Positions 23,076-35,703 of a stretch of 64,000 bases of DNA are shown here, piece by piece (the stretch's first letter is position 1; each line of letters opens with the position of its first letter). The notes under the pieces were generated by a model that was given only the letters and a program-made list of their open reading frames with translations, did not search any database and had not been told where the DNA came from. Origin of the DNA: Pachydiplax longipennis (Eukaryota > Arthropoda > Insecta > Odonata > Libellulidae). The stretch spans positions 22,418,001 to 22,482,000 of the forward strand of contig JAVFKF010000001.1 in assembly GCA_036926295.1 (NCBI GenBank), written 5' to 3'. Position numbers and translations under genes: made by a program.

Positions 23076-25125
23076 TCGAGGGCCGACGCGACCTCCCCAT
23101 AGGTCATCCGGAGCGTTGAAGTCTCTCCCCAACCTCCGCCCACCCAATAACTCCACTATTGAATTCCGCCTCCCTAAAACCGCTTCCTTCCAACCCTTCG
23201 GTGCCACACCCCCGCACTCAGGATACGACCAAGAAATAGGTATGCAATGGACAGCAGGGCGTATGCAGAAAGGAAAATTAGACATCTTTATCATCGTTCG
23301 AGTGAAAGCCTTAGCAGTAAGAAGTACGGAGAGAACGATTTTTAAGTTTCTGATGGCTTCGAAAGTTGCTTGAAATGAATTTTGTTCTATCTTGTTAGCT
23401 TTGAAATGAATTTTGTTCCATTTTGAGAAAATTTTTCTCTGTAGTTCTAATAATTGTTAATTCATTAAGGGGTGGGGCTAAAAATCCGATGATCACTTCT
23501 GCAATAGTCTTAAAAACTAACAAGATTGCAAAATATACATAATACAATGTCATCCGTTTTCAAATTCTGTAAATGTCTTAAAAACTAATAACGTTGCACA
23601 ATGCTACATACAATACTACAAAATAGAATTTTATTGAAAATTATGGAAGATATGAGAACTACCAACAAGAACAAACTATTGTCAAACATATTCCTTCATG
23701 CTACAATATCACAACTTATGCAACTATACTGCAACGCAACTGAAACCTAGCGACAATAATACGGTATTTCAATTCGAATGCCCTTACAAGTCATACATAC
23801 TTTATTACGAATTTATTTCGGATCCCCGGCTTTTTTATTTCAACTGCCAAATTTCCCGGTCAACCCAAATTATGAAATAATCCCAAATCATGAAATTATA
23901 TTCTAGAATCAGAAAATTCCCCTGAAGAACTTGGAAATATGTCGGATACTCTAAGTTGAAAAATGATTATATATTTTTTCGTTATTTAGCACGTGATATC
24001 AAGATATTTGAACTCTCACTGTGGTACGATAGCCTATTGAATGAGAATATTAAGAATAGTGGTAAAGGAAAGAGTGCGGGTTACAATTAAAAGTTATGTG
24101 GAAATGAAGTGGTGGGAAACATATTGGCTTGGAAAGCTTTAAAAGAGTTCTATTCTTGCATTAAAAACCAATGCTGACGTCGATAGACAGCTTACGCAAA
24201 GGGTTAATTTACTCTAAATCTCGTAACGATTATACATTAGTAACTACTACATGAAATTTTAATAATCTATACTTGGAATGCGGAGTCCTATTCGGACTTT
24301 TGTTTCGTGTTTTACAGATAAATCTGGTTACGTTAATAGCCCGCATTTTATCCATATCTACCCAAATGACGTCAAGAGTTATCTATTTGAAATGTGTTAA
24401 CCTCGTTGCCGCCAATGACGTATAATTATCGATATGCATTATTAACTCGCGCACCATGGACAGTTATTTTTGTGGAAGACCTAAATATAAGGGCGTGTAT
24501 GTGATTCCCGTCAAGTATGCTGTTTCTCGCTTACATTCTGAGTAAATTTGTGTTTCGATATAGAGCATTGGAGGCACTATTGTTAAAGATTGCAATGCTG
24601 ACATTGAAATCTTAGAGCTATATATTAATATTACTTCAAATATATATTGAGAACTTTTCCATATTTCTATGAGGAATTTTTTCTCAAATCGACTTCAATC
24701 CTGATATAATACAGAAAAGGTGAAACAATATACATAATCTTTGGTGATGACTAGACAATTCCGTAAATAACCAACAACTATCCTTGCTGCTTGAAATCGT
24801 TAGAAAAAAGTGGAAAGAGAGCCATACATATCGCAACGCAGTGAAAGCTCCCTTTCCAATTTATTCATAAACTAATAATTTACAGCCACATTAATGAAGG
24901 ATATTAAATATGGCTAGGTCTGAAAGAAAAGAAATATAGATTGGTTAGTTTTTATGGTGATGATAAACTTTTAAGTAACATAATGAGCGTTTAAGCCATG
25001 TATTAAATACGTACGCTCAGAAACGGAAAATTATTATCACAGTGAAGACGGACTATCATAGGGTAAATAACACAAATCTGCCTTAAAAAGAAATTAATAA
25101 TAATAAGAAGAATGCGACATTAATT
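23076..25125. other. Short GC-rich patch, then AT-rich stretch
   Basis: 23076-23240 is C-rich with CpGs. The rest is AT-rich with a 68-bp tandem duplication (23499-23634) and a shorter direct repeat of GAAATGAATTTTGTTC near 23373 and 23404. No gene supported. Confidence 0.4.
23499..23634 (+). repeat. 68-bp tandem duplication
   Basis: Units start at 23499 and 23567. Both contain CTGYAAWWGTCTTAAAAACT and then a RTTGCAMAAT..ACATA..ACAATR block. Confidence 0.55.
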
Positions 25126-25553
25126 AGGGCGAGATTGAGACTAGTTAGTGACTTCTTAAATCTCACCGTTATATAAATGTAAAATTTAAAAGAAAGAGAT
25201 TAACCTGAAAAAGTGCGCAAAAGAAAACTGCTTTACAGATTTGAAAACCTAATTTTCTGCTGAGAGAAAACTATACTACAGAGGGATAACACGAGCAAGA
25301 ACGGGGGCGTAAAAACCTGCGAAACCTTCAGGTATGCAACTGTAATTCAGAGAAAGGGCAGGTTGAGACATCTAAAAGCAAAAAATAACCAATAGAATGT
25401 ACAAATAGAAATAAGTTTGCATAAATATAAACAGAAAAATAACGTAATGAAGACTTTAGACAACGAGATAGGCCAGAATGAAAAATAGCAGAAAAATCAA
25501 AGTGAATAAGAAAGGAAATTAAAGAATTCTCTTATTTATACCAGCTTCCTTAG
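25126..25553 (+). repeat. Dispersed repeat family B, copy 3
   Basis: Starts GGGCGAGATTGAGACTAG and holds a potential 5' stem (GAGATT with AATCTC). The middle has AGTGCGCAAAAGAAAACTGC, the conserved block is GGGGGCGTAAAAACCTGCG, and the 3' part GAAATTAAAGAATTC and ACCAGCTT is shared with copy 2. A TAA-rich tract precedes it. It is one of the two most complete copies and gives a unit length of about 430 bp. Confidence 0.6.
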
Positions 25554-25889
25554 TGTTCATTGATAAAATTCATATTTTTCCTTTATAATGGAGTAAAAAA
25601 GTCCAAGATACTTGGAAATAAAATATTATATGAATGTTAACATAGTTTCACCCATTGTAAGGAAGGAAATAAGAGCATGTCGATACACTTTAGTTGAGAA
25701 CCTAACATTTAAAACTCGTCGGTTCCTTATTGATACCTAAAAACTGCAATCGGGACTAAACAAAATTGGACAACCGAGGACACGCTTGGTTTTCCAATTT
25801 TGGAAAATCCCAAAGTCTCCAGTCCCGGAAAGAAAAGAACCTACGACAAAGGATCTTCGTCGCCCTGTGAATTTTCAGCCTCGAGAGAA

Positions 25890-26178
25890 GACCTCACCTT
25901 GCAGGAGATGTGTCTATTTGTAAAGGATCGAAAATAAAGATGAGTGCGGGGCAAACGGTGGTTGTTGACGCGGCCGCTAACAAACGACGGGGAATGAAAG
26001 AAAGGCCCTTTTTTAACGTGACTCCCAAGTACTTTTGCCCAAGCGAAGACGGAGCGTGACGTGACGGAGCCAAAGGCTGGTGTTTATCTCCGTTTTCCTC
26101 CTCCCACACCTTCAGCTATCCCGTTTCCTCCCATCCCTTGCTCTATTCCTTCATTCCCCACCCTCTTTCCACCCTTAG
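25890..26178. other. GC-rich island
   Basis: A CpG-containing patch (25960-26060) is followed by a C/T-rich run up to the satellite array. A 71-codon minus-strand ORF is not recognisable. Confidence 0.3.
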
Positions 26179-26742
26179 AGGATCGAGCGACTTTCAGCTC
26201 CGAGTAATCTTCACTGCTATGTAAGAGCTTTTTCCTCTTTGTCGTGTGTTTTAATGCAATGAAATACGGGATTCAATACTAAACTATACACTTTTTCAAC
26301 AGTATCTCATTCAATGGACAAAACCTTATTTCTAGACGTACTGCATATTGGAGAAAATGTGTAGGATCGAGCGACATTCAGCTCCGAGTAAACTTCAGAG
26401 GTATTTAAGAGCTTTTTTCCTTTTTTTTGTCACGTGTTTTAATGCTATGAAATACGCGATTCAATACTTAACTATACACATTTTCAACAGCATCTCATTC
26501 AATAAACGCTATTATAATTTGAGACGTGCTGCATATTGGAAAAAATGTGTAGGATCGAGCGACATTCAGCTCCGAGTAAACTTCACGTTTATATAAGAGC
26601 TTTTTCTTTTCCTTTTTGTCACGTGTTTTAATGTACTGAAATACGGGATTCAATACTTAACTATACATTTTTTCAACAGCATCTCATTCAATAAACGCTA
26701 TCTTATTTTGAGAAATTGAGCATGAATGTTGGAAGAAATATG
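26179..26742 (+). repeat. Tandem satellite, three monomers of about 186 bp
   Basis: Monomers start at 26179, 26363 and 26551 with AGGATCGAGCGAC, TTCAGCTCCGAGTAA. Each continues with AAGAGCTTTTT, CACGTGTTTTAATG (GTCGTGTG in the first), GAAATACG, TTCAATACT, TTTTCAACAG and CATCTCATTCAAT, and ends near GCATATTGGA. Monomers 2 and 3 are closest. The size is typical of arthropod satellites, though only three units are here. The 82-codon ORF inside (26348-26596) just follows the repeat. Confidence 0.85.
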
Positions 26743-28149
26743 TTTGAAGAAGCAATCAGGAAGTAGCGAATCTGCACAATATTTCGCTATTCGTGATGAC
26801 GTATTTATTTTATTTATTAAATCATAAACACACAGCACTAGGCCAATCAAAGCTGACGATAAACGGAAGTGGATAAATAAAATCAACAAATAAACATTTA
26901 TATAAAGTATAAAAAGGCCAAAAAAAAAACAAACGAAAATCTCAGAATTTAAAAATGGGTAGAAGCAGATGATTCGGGTCAGACAATGGATCAAACTCTT
27001 GCAACCCTGCTTAGGATTGACTTAAGATGGATATGTAAATCATCAATCAAAGGCGTTATTGGAAGATAAAGAGTTAAATATTGAAAGTAAAGCAAAAGAG
27101 GGACCGTTGTATTGGTTTAAAAATAAAAAATATCATATTTAGTTGCGTTATGTAAGATATTTCTTTCCAGAACGAAGGCTTTATATTCACCACCATACCA
27201 TATATTATTTAATGGAAATGATGAAATACTTGTATATCCCAGGGAAACCACATACTTTTCTTTTATGTATATAATACTCTCAGGAAAGAAGAAGCATTTC
27301 AAAGTCGTATATAGTTTCATTTACCACAATATAAAAAGGATGATAAATTGTTATTGTATTCTGAGAGTTATGTATGTCGCATAAAGATGTTTTGTATTGA
27401 ATTTAAACAAAATCACTTTTTCGTTATAAAAACTTGTTGCATTTCCAATTTTTCATTTCCATTTTGTTGTCATATGTATCGTAAATCCTCGAATCTGAGA
27501 CGAGTACCTTTCTTTGCGTTCTTAGAGATGTCAAAATCGGGTTAGATTTTTGAATCGAGTGCGTCTAAGATTCGCTATCTTTAATGTTAAATTCAACATA
27601 AGGTAGAATATGAGAAATATGGAACACTTCTTAATGAAAATTTGTTTTATCAAAGTATTATCGAAAGACACGTACACGATTGAGTAAGAAATAATCCGTA
27701 GCCACCATCCTTACCTCGGTGAATAGCATCTTAAAATCACGATATTATTTTTTCCTTCTTCATGACTTGCAAAAACTAGGCGCTGCTGAAATTCAGAAAT
27801 AAATTGTAATCTGACTGTTAAGGAGATGATATTTCATAAAAATATCATGTCTGAAGCCCAAGATATTTACTCATTATAAGTATGAAAATCCTGAAAATAT
27901 TCATCATATGTAGTTAGAAGCTGGAGTTGTAGTTATCGCTTTGGCATAAGAATTATGATTCCGTTTAAATCTCTTGTTGAATCATTATTTTGAATAGTTT
28001 GTATGAGGTTCGAATCCCGGCTAACCTGATTTTTCTAGTTAAGGCATGATCGTATGCGTCGTCTATATGTTAATGCCTCTCCTGTAACTTTCCAAAAGAT
28101 GTTTGCGAGGGAACCAACTGAATAAAAGTTAAATAAATTCCGTGAGAAA
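26743..28149. other. AT-rich stretch; one tRNA B-box-like site
   Basis: AT-rich. GAGGTTCGAATCCCGGC at 28005-28022 is a good B box on the plus strand, but no convincing A box lies upstream; it may be the tail of a decayed second-type SINE. ORFs at 26698-26994 and 27117-27545 are compositional. Confidence 0.35.
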
Positions 28150-28930
28150 TTCCCTGCATCGGAAAGTGAACAATCTCTTAGATCGCGTATTTTCGCCAGC
28201 GTCAAATATGTGAAAACATAAGGACTGGTGTTCGGCTTCAGCTTTACCTCCGCTTCCGAAGTCTCCCAACAGCTCTCCAACAACTCTCGAGAAGCCTCCA
28301 TAGTTCCACGATATCCCGACAGGTGGCGCTACGCCCGCCGAAATCGCTATTGTTTTTTCCCATCTCTCCATCGGGACGGAACTCTTCAAAAGGTCACTCC
28401 TGAGGCTTCCAAATCAGAAGGATATTGGGTTGGACAAAGGGTTCTCGCCGCCTGCGACGCACTGTATCGCTTTTTATGAAATCCGATAGCGCCGACAGGA
28501 CTAGAACTTTAAAAAAAAAAATCGATCTACGACAGATTGGAAGGATTCCATTCCGGAGGAAGGACTCTTTTCTGAGAAAATTTCCACTTTATGATCGACT
28601 CGATGTCCAAATGCCGGAAGGCGAAATGTTTCTGCGCCGTCTGCTTGAATTTTAAAACGGCCGAGTCTTATTTTCCCCCGTATCTAACTCATCTCAGCCG
28701 AGTCCCTCGAGAGATCGCTTCGATTGCATACCCGAGACATTCCTAGCGACCTCGCGGTGGCGAAACTGGAATTATTAATTTTCCTCCAAACGATAATCTT
28801 TTCATCGGCGACCCATTGATTTTGATACGAATCATAACGCTTTTGAATCCGCCGGCTTTACTAAGGGCTACTCGTGAGCTGTTCGGAAGAATGCGGACCA
28901 AGATTCCGAACACGATGTGTCAGGCGGCTT
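28150..28930. other. CpG-rich island with a CTCF-like motif
   Basis: Long GC-rich island with ORFs in several frames on both strands (28035-28655), none recognisable. AGGTGGCGCTA at 28321-28331 resembles the arthropod CTCF core as I remember it. The island is a candidate promoter, enhancer or insulator. Confidence 0.3.
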
Positions 28931-29819
28931 AAACTGCGAACTATGATTACCTTTGATGAACGGTGAATTTAAGCTCAGAAATTGGATCTGCAATTGATGA
29001 AAGAAACGAAAACTGTCATATATTTTCTAAAACTATTTAGTTTCACCTTTAACCGATGGTAATTTTTTGGAATGTGACTGCAATTGTAACATTTTTTCAT
29101 ATTATAGGTTATCATATCAAAATTTCAGACGAGGTAATATATTTACCCAAGTAACGTAACTGATAGAAAAAACTAGATTACCTCGTCTAGTCTTCAGAAA
29201 CCCGCCGTAAGTTTCCAAGAATTTATAGTTTGCCAGCAAAATTTCATGTAGATTAAACCACTGTAATGGTTATAGATGATTATATTTTATTAATTTTGTT
29301 TAATATCTATTAGATTCCTTACATAAATTCCATATATTGATATATGATATATCTGAAAACCATGTAACGATATATTAAAATACAGTCTTTCTCCTGCCTA
29401 AAAGACACAATGAGCTATTTTGTAGCCCTTTCGAAAAGAAAACTGCGAAGGAGGTATTGATTCGTTTTATTGAATAATCTAATAGTCTAATCTGTTCGTT
29501 ATATCATATCCCCAAAATCTTCACGCAGTCTGATGAGATGAAAAATAATGAAAATTAATCATGAAAATTGTCGGACATAATAGAAGGATGTGGTGAAACA
29601 TAAATTTAACTATTTCTTCTTTCTCCTATTTACCTACATCCACATATTCTCCCAGTGGTTCGACTTTCATCACGTGGAAGTGGAATTCCTCTTCCTATAA
29701 TACTAGTTCTATGTGTATTTATACATATATATTCGTATTATACAACCAATAACCTACTCAATCATGGACTTATAGTGAATGATACTCGGTCAATTTTCAC
29801 TCCATGGTATTCCTCAGCC
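28931..29819. other. AT-rich stretch without a supported gene
   Basis: Only a 12-bp inverted repeat (AGACGAGGTAAT at 29127-29138 and its complement at 29177-29188) stands out. Confidence 0.4.
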
Positions 29820-30060
29820 CTCGCTGGTACGTCATCGGAATTCCTCGCTGTTACGACGCTCTTTTGGCCACGCTCACACGGAACTCGAAGGCTTATAAAC
29901 AAGGCGTCCTTTCTCGAGACTCCATCCAATCCCTTACTATTTTTCTTTCCCCTCGGAACGAATCCTCCCCAGAATAATAATCGTACGTCTTCCGATGTCT
30001 TCCCCTCGGAAATTTCGCGAAGTTTCAAAACTCGTAACCGGCGATAGGCGGAGTTAAGCG
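29820..30060. other. GC-rich island
   Basis: Covered on both strands by unrecognised ORFs (plus 29655-30047, 130 codons; minus 29762-30028, 88 codons). The plus ORF starts in AT-rich sequence. Not called as coding. Confidence 0.28.
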
Positions 30061-31059
30061 TATAAGAACGAAGTATTCTACCTCATACGTCATTAACGGT
30101 GGGTGCAGAGCGTCACTGAATAACGCAATTTAGTGAAAGAGAATAGTTAATGGAGCTAGGATGGTCAGCTATGTGGCATCTCTAACGAAGTGTATAAATA
30201 CTACGCACGAAATAAACTCCATGGGTTATTATTTATTTGATTCCTCCTTTCTTCTTGAATGGTGTACAAAGGCCAGATCCTATGCTTTAAGGAGATAGAT
30301 CTAGATTTTCTGTACCTTGGCATACCATTACACGTCATACCTATACATGTAGTTAAATTCCTATGTTCATAATGCTGAGCTTACGGCAACATAAGTTTTA
30401 AAACTTCAATTTCTCAAAATCCAGGCAACTAATAAACAAAGCCGGTTCTGAGGATACTTCCTCTACAAGTTAATTAGTTTTCTATAGCATTTGAGTTGAA
30501 GATATGCAAATCGTGGCAATTTATTCGAAATCTTCGTTTTTCATTTTTCAAAGTTTTTAATTTTAGACGTGTATGAAATAGATTGCATTGCATCTTTTTG
30601 AAATTCGGCTCCATAAATTAAGATTAAAGGATCTCAAACTTCTCAAAATCGAAGAAAAAATCATAAGTTTATAGCACGTTTCTCGCGCTATAAAAATCAA
30701 CGAAGCATAGCAAGGAAGCTAGACGCGGAAATCGACATATCTTTTCGGGTTTTCATCACTTAAAACGTCCCTAAAACGATGAATTGTTTTCTTTTCAAGC
30801 TCTTCATCCTATGCTATATTGGATGATGCATATAATTCACAACGAAGGAGTATGTATCTCTCATAGAAATTACGTTATCTTTAATATGCGCTTACTTATG
30901 AGGTCTCTTGCCTTTACCAAACCTTGCGATGGTTATTTTATGAGACCTCCCAACCTTCAAAATAGGTATCTTAATAAAATCTGAAAATATATTCCTTAAT
31001 GCATTTGGTTCAATTTTAACTCGTCTCCATCGTTCATTTTCATCATATCTTAATATCTG
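30061..31059. other. AT-rich stretch without a supported gene
   Basis: Nothing recognisable. Confidence 0.4.
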
Positions 31060-32560
31060 AGCATCTCCGCCCTGGGAAGATCACTTCTCTCTCTCAGAAA
31101 GCGACGCCGGCCCTGAATATAGCAAAGTTTTCTTCGCTCAGTCCAGCGGAGTGTCACGTAAGCTCCCTCCCTTAAAAACCTCTTCCAACTCAAGGTGGTT
31201 GAGTTTCTCCCCTCCTCGTGAGGTTGACGATGTGAAGGAGAAGCAGGAGGCTAAGAAAAAGTGGTCAGGAGATGGGGAGAGGAAGGATTCTGATAGCTGG
31301 CAATATGAGAGAACGGAGAAGAGAGGGGCGTTGTAAGACCAACGAGTTTTTCCCTCATCCCATCGCCCTCCCCTTCCCATAGCCCGTCATCTCCCCGCAG
31401 CTTCTCTGCCGATATATACTAAGCCTTCCACTCCCTCCGTCTTCGGCCGCTCCTCACCTCCCCTGTTCCCTGGACTTCTTGGACCTCCTAAGCTCGCTTA
31501 TAGTACCTTGGCGTTCGTCGTTACTGCAGGTCGTTGCGGGTTTCCTAATGTCCAGCCCCTCGGGGCTTCCTTTCCTACGGCTCCTCCCCTCATGGACTGC
31601 TTTATTTCGCCAGCTTGATTCGCGATCAACTGGTAGTCGTCTCGGTGCTGGGAGAGCCAGAAGGTCTCCGCGCGTATTGTGGGACAGAACCGTGCACGAG
31701 TATCTAAGAATTCGAGTTCCGAAAACTCTAACGCGTTCCGATCCTACGTGAGACGTTCCCGAGTGTTTTTCTCCCATTCTCTCGATAAGTATTCTCCGAG
31801 TCTTTGTCCGAAAAGTCGCGGTTTCGTCAGCCACGTCGGCGGGACTTCGCACTTTGAGCGAGGAAAAAAAAGCTCGATCGAACGGGCGTCTTTTGGACTT
31901 CGATAACGGCCGATGAATGCCTCCTTCATTTTCCGCCTCTTTTCGAGCGTCCTATCGCGTGCCGAAACACGGTCTATTCAACGAAGAATGGGCTTTTTTT
32001 GTGCGCGATTGGCACTCTATCAAGCGAGTCTTCCTCAGAAAAAAATGCCAGCGATGCGTTCGGTCTATCAAAGAGGGAGTCTTGAATCCTTCTGGTACTT
32101 TCTCCAGTACGTATGCACTTTCGGGGCGGTGATTTCTTCCTCCCTTTGAACCCCACGCCATTTCGCCCTTGCTTTCCAACAGCAAAACCCTTTGAGGCTT
32201 AGGGGAGTCTCGCCATTCCGAAGCGAAGCCAAAAAAATTTCCGCAGAGCTACCAACGACGTGGTTGAAGTACACCGTAAGGAATCGATAGGTAAAGAAAG
32301 TCCGTCTGTGAATGAGAATTCTCGAGCGCGCAGATGGTCCAGTCGCGGAACAACCCACCGTGGAGAAGAGCCAGAATCGATCTTAAAACCTTTTATTTCC
32401 CGCATTTCTTTTCGCCGATGACATACCTTTTTTTCTATGCTTCCTTCCCAGCGGCCTCTCCTTACCTCTGCTCCTTTCTATGTGAAGCATTCGTTCCGCG
32501 AATCAATCAGAGAGGTACGGAGAAACGCTCACGCTAAGTTTCTCTCTGGTTAATTATATC
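31060..32560. other. Largest CpG-rich island in the window (about 1.5 kb)
   Basis: Composition shifts abruptly to GC-rich. 31140-31400 is strand-asymmetric (a purine-rich tract near 31220-31330). 31450-32560 is CpG-dense with ORFs of 60-132 codons on both strands and in several frames. None carries a domain I recognise. Such overlap is what CpG-dense DNA gives by depletion of stop codons. The block is the best place here to look for a promoter, exon or conserved regulatory element. Confidence 0.35.
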
Positions 32561-33649
32561 GGGGTACTGCTGAGCCGTAAAAAGTGATCCCTGCTCTTTA
32601 GCCTACATAAGCACTGAAAGTAGAGCTGTGAGATCAGCATAACTAAATGTGCGTAAGCTTAACTGTACCGCGGTTTGTATGACTGTTTGTCACGATCAAT
32701 TTTGGAAAGTTTTGCACGCGTATGAGGTGCGATTTTTCTTTCCTTGTATTCTATGAATAAATTAAAAGTGTTTTCACGGGTTGAATATCCCATTAAAATT
32801 CATGGTTACTAGGTACACACGTATATCCTCAACACTATAACATAATAGAAATAATTAATCTTACCGACAAGATAAATATCTCTCTCTCATGTTAGGTTTG
32901 AAGCTTTTAATTACGATTATGAATCTAAAAGTTTCTCAAAAAGACCAAACTTATGGCAAAATGTTATATTAAAAACTCGATAAACCATCAAAAGACAAGT
33001 AAATTCCTTATACGTATTTTATTTTCGATCGATTGATCCTCAGAGGCAATGATTTATTAGCTCGTTAACATGGTTTATCGGAGTGAGCTTTGCCTATTAA
33101 TCTTAAAAGTATTTGCCTATGAAACCATAGAAACATCAATTCGTCTATAAGCAAAAGATATACAAACACTTTTACTAAGACTTAATATTCATTTTTTCTA
33201 GCAGTTGATAATATCTGTAATTTTTTCACCGATTGATGATTGTAAATTCAGTAATAGCTCAAAAATTGCACTTTCGACTTGTTTTCTGAATTCTTTACTC
33301 AAAAACATTTCGTGATTATCCAGCCCTTAGTCTATTAGGTCTATATCTCGTTACCATAGGTGTTTATTACTCAAGACTTCAGAGCATTTATGTAGCAGAG
33401 CCAAGATCTATTGAGATCGTTAACTACATAGAATATACTTCTCCTTGTACAATTCGTAAATCAAAACAACAAAAGCTTCTTGCATTTAAGAATATTATCG
33501 TCAGCAACTCAGTTTCCTATACATCTTTATCAAAGAAGGCACCTAATTACCGAGGATCGAAATAAAAAAATCAAACCAGTCCACATATTCTGCGACGTAC
33601 ATAGAATGCGAATGCGGTTGTGGTTGAATATTAATTCCAGCCTCTAACT
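32561..33649. other. AT-rich stretch without a supported gene
   Basis: Nothing recognisable. Confidence 0.4.
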
Positions 33650-34030
33650 CGCCATCCTTCGTTCAGCTCGCTTCTCTTCCAGCGCCGCTGAGATTCCTCT
33701 TCTCCTCATCCTTATCTACATACATACACATATACGAACCTCCCCACCCTCTCGTAAGCTTGTGTAGGCGTCCCTTCCCCTCATACCCCTTCCTTTTTGA
33801 GGGGAAGGGTTGATTTTTTTTAAGAGACGACCATCTCCCCAGTACTTTCCTCTTCCTCACATCTTTCACGAATTTATACGAGGAACCCCTTCTTCCTAAA
33901 ACTTCCCTGCGAGGGACATCGTTAGACTCGGCTTAGAGGAGGATGGCTTAAGATTCTTAGGGTTAAGTTACGACGGATCCGAAGGTGAAATAAAGACAAT
34001 CTCGACCGAGGATCGAAGTCTGGTCTTCCA
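33650..34030. other. GC-rich, pyrimidine-rich island
   Basis: C/T-rich on the plus strand to about 33860, then mixed and CpG-containing. The 68-codon minus-strand ORF is low complexity. Confidence 0.28.
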
Positions 34031-34929
34031 GATTCGCCGTCGTTACTCTTTATGATTCCCTGAGGTTATATTCCAAACCGGGTTCGATTTCCGATTTTGC
34101 GGGATCGTTTTCTTCGTTCCGTGATTTGGCGAAGCTTTTTATATACGTTATATCTATCGAAAAAGGATATCGATGTTGAAAATAGGAAAGGAATAAACGA
34201 TAAAACTGAATATAAGTAAAGATGTATATGCAGAAAACAAATCGGCTTCATGCTATTGTTAGTAATTCTACTTTCTCTGTTGGTTGATTAAAATAAAACT
34301 AAATAGTCTTTTTACTTTGATTTCGTTGGATTTGAATCAGTCATGGGGCTGCTTTCAAAGAGATTATTTAAGCCGATTGATTTCTAATACAACAAAATAT
34401 GCTAAATATATCTTATAAGTGAATGTACGATGCGAATGGACGAGAACTTCTGTGAGGACTCATCCAATTTAATGAATATTTTATAAATCGCGCTATTTTT
34501 TGCTGTTCTTTGTCGATGTCAGGATAATTAGCAAAGAGATGCTTCTTCTGTAACTTCTCTATTGATTTTCTTCTATTTCTATTAATTCAAATCTTCATTC
34601 CCTATACCGAAGTATTTCTTTTCGTTTCAGATTAGCTGCATATGTATCATAAAAGAACCGCATTGTTGAATAAAAACCTATCCAATATTACAAATTATTA
34701 CCAAGATACCATGTAGAAATCGCGTATCATGCCACATCTATAGACGCGGAGGTAGTTCCTTTTGACCTCAAAGTAAAGATTTAACTCTCTACTTGCGAAC
34801 TAATCATAGTTTCCTATGCTTGATGAATGAAAGACGACAAAGGGATGTAATAGACATAGATTAGGAAGAAGAACTGATATTCTTTAAGCTTCCGTGCATT
34901 TCACATCTGCAGAGGGAACGACAAAACCA
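34031..34929. other. AT-rich stretch without a supported gene
   Basis: Nothing recognisable. Confidence 0.4.
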
Positions 34930-35400
34930 AAATGATCCTCCGCTTCTCAATTAATGCGGCTGAAATCACCTTACCTTCCTTTTCTACCTTCACCTCTTCT
35001 AGTTGTATAGGCTTTTTCTACGAGTTGCCCTACGCTACCGCGCAGAGATGGTGTTTTTTCCGGGAGTGGTGCAGGGGGAGTTGGAACGCGGCCTGCAGGG
35101 GGAAGAGAGTTCCATGGCACGAAGCCAGGCCTCAACAAAACCGGTTCCCCTTCCATCGCATTGCCCTTACCACCCAACCTTCCTTTTTATTTCCCCGTCA
35201 CCTCTCCCCATTCCACTCCACCATCTCTATTTTCCACAACACGTAACTCTCCTCTCTATCTTCCGCTATCGTTCCACCTACCCAGGGATGGTTTGAGGCA
35301 GGGGCGAGCCCGGGAGACCGCTCAGGGCGGCCGGGACTCCGGGGCGGTCAGCCGAGGCGGATATTTGAAAAGTGCCCCTCCCGACTTTTTTAACGAATGA
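34930..35400. other. GC-rich island with very G-rich core
   Basis: C/T-rich on the plus strand through 35290, then an extremely GC-rich core (35295-35362) with five G-runs of 3-4. Overlapping unrecognised ORFs (34932-35400) lie on both strands. Candidate regulatory DNA. Confidence 0.3.
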
Positions 35401-35703
35401 AATGCATTTGAATATGGTAATGTGGAATCTCTCGCGGTCATTTTATTTACGGCGAAATTATGGATGAATCTCTCCTTCGGAGGGAGCAATTAGATTTAAA
35501 TTGGGGCTGAATGCCTCTAAACAGTGGTTCTTTAGTAATACTGCGACGAATACTCGTTCATTCTTGTTCGTTCCTTGTCCATTGAATCTAGCGATCAGTT
35601 ATTCCTAAAACTTTCATTTAATCAGCTATCAAGGGAATAAATTAAAAGTTACTCCGGAGAAAAAAAGCCGTTGTACTTGAGAGTATAGAATTCCGTGGAT
35701 ATA

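Noticed and set aside
29127..29188. 12-bp inverted repeat AGACGAGGTAAT with 38-bp spacer
   Set aside because: Short enough to arise by chance in 64 kb of AT-rich DNA; no element ends or target duplication.
31454..31852. 132-codon minus-strand ORF in the largest CpG island
   Set aside because: Arg/Ser/Thr-rich and overlapped by two plus-strand ORFs; no family recognised. Kept only as part of the island.
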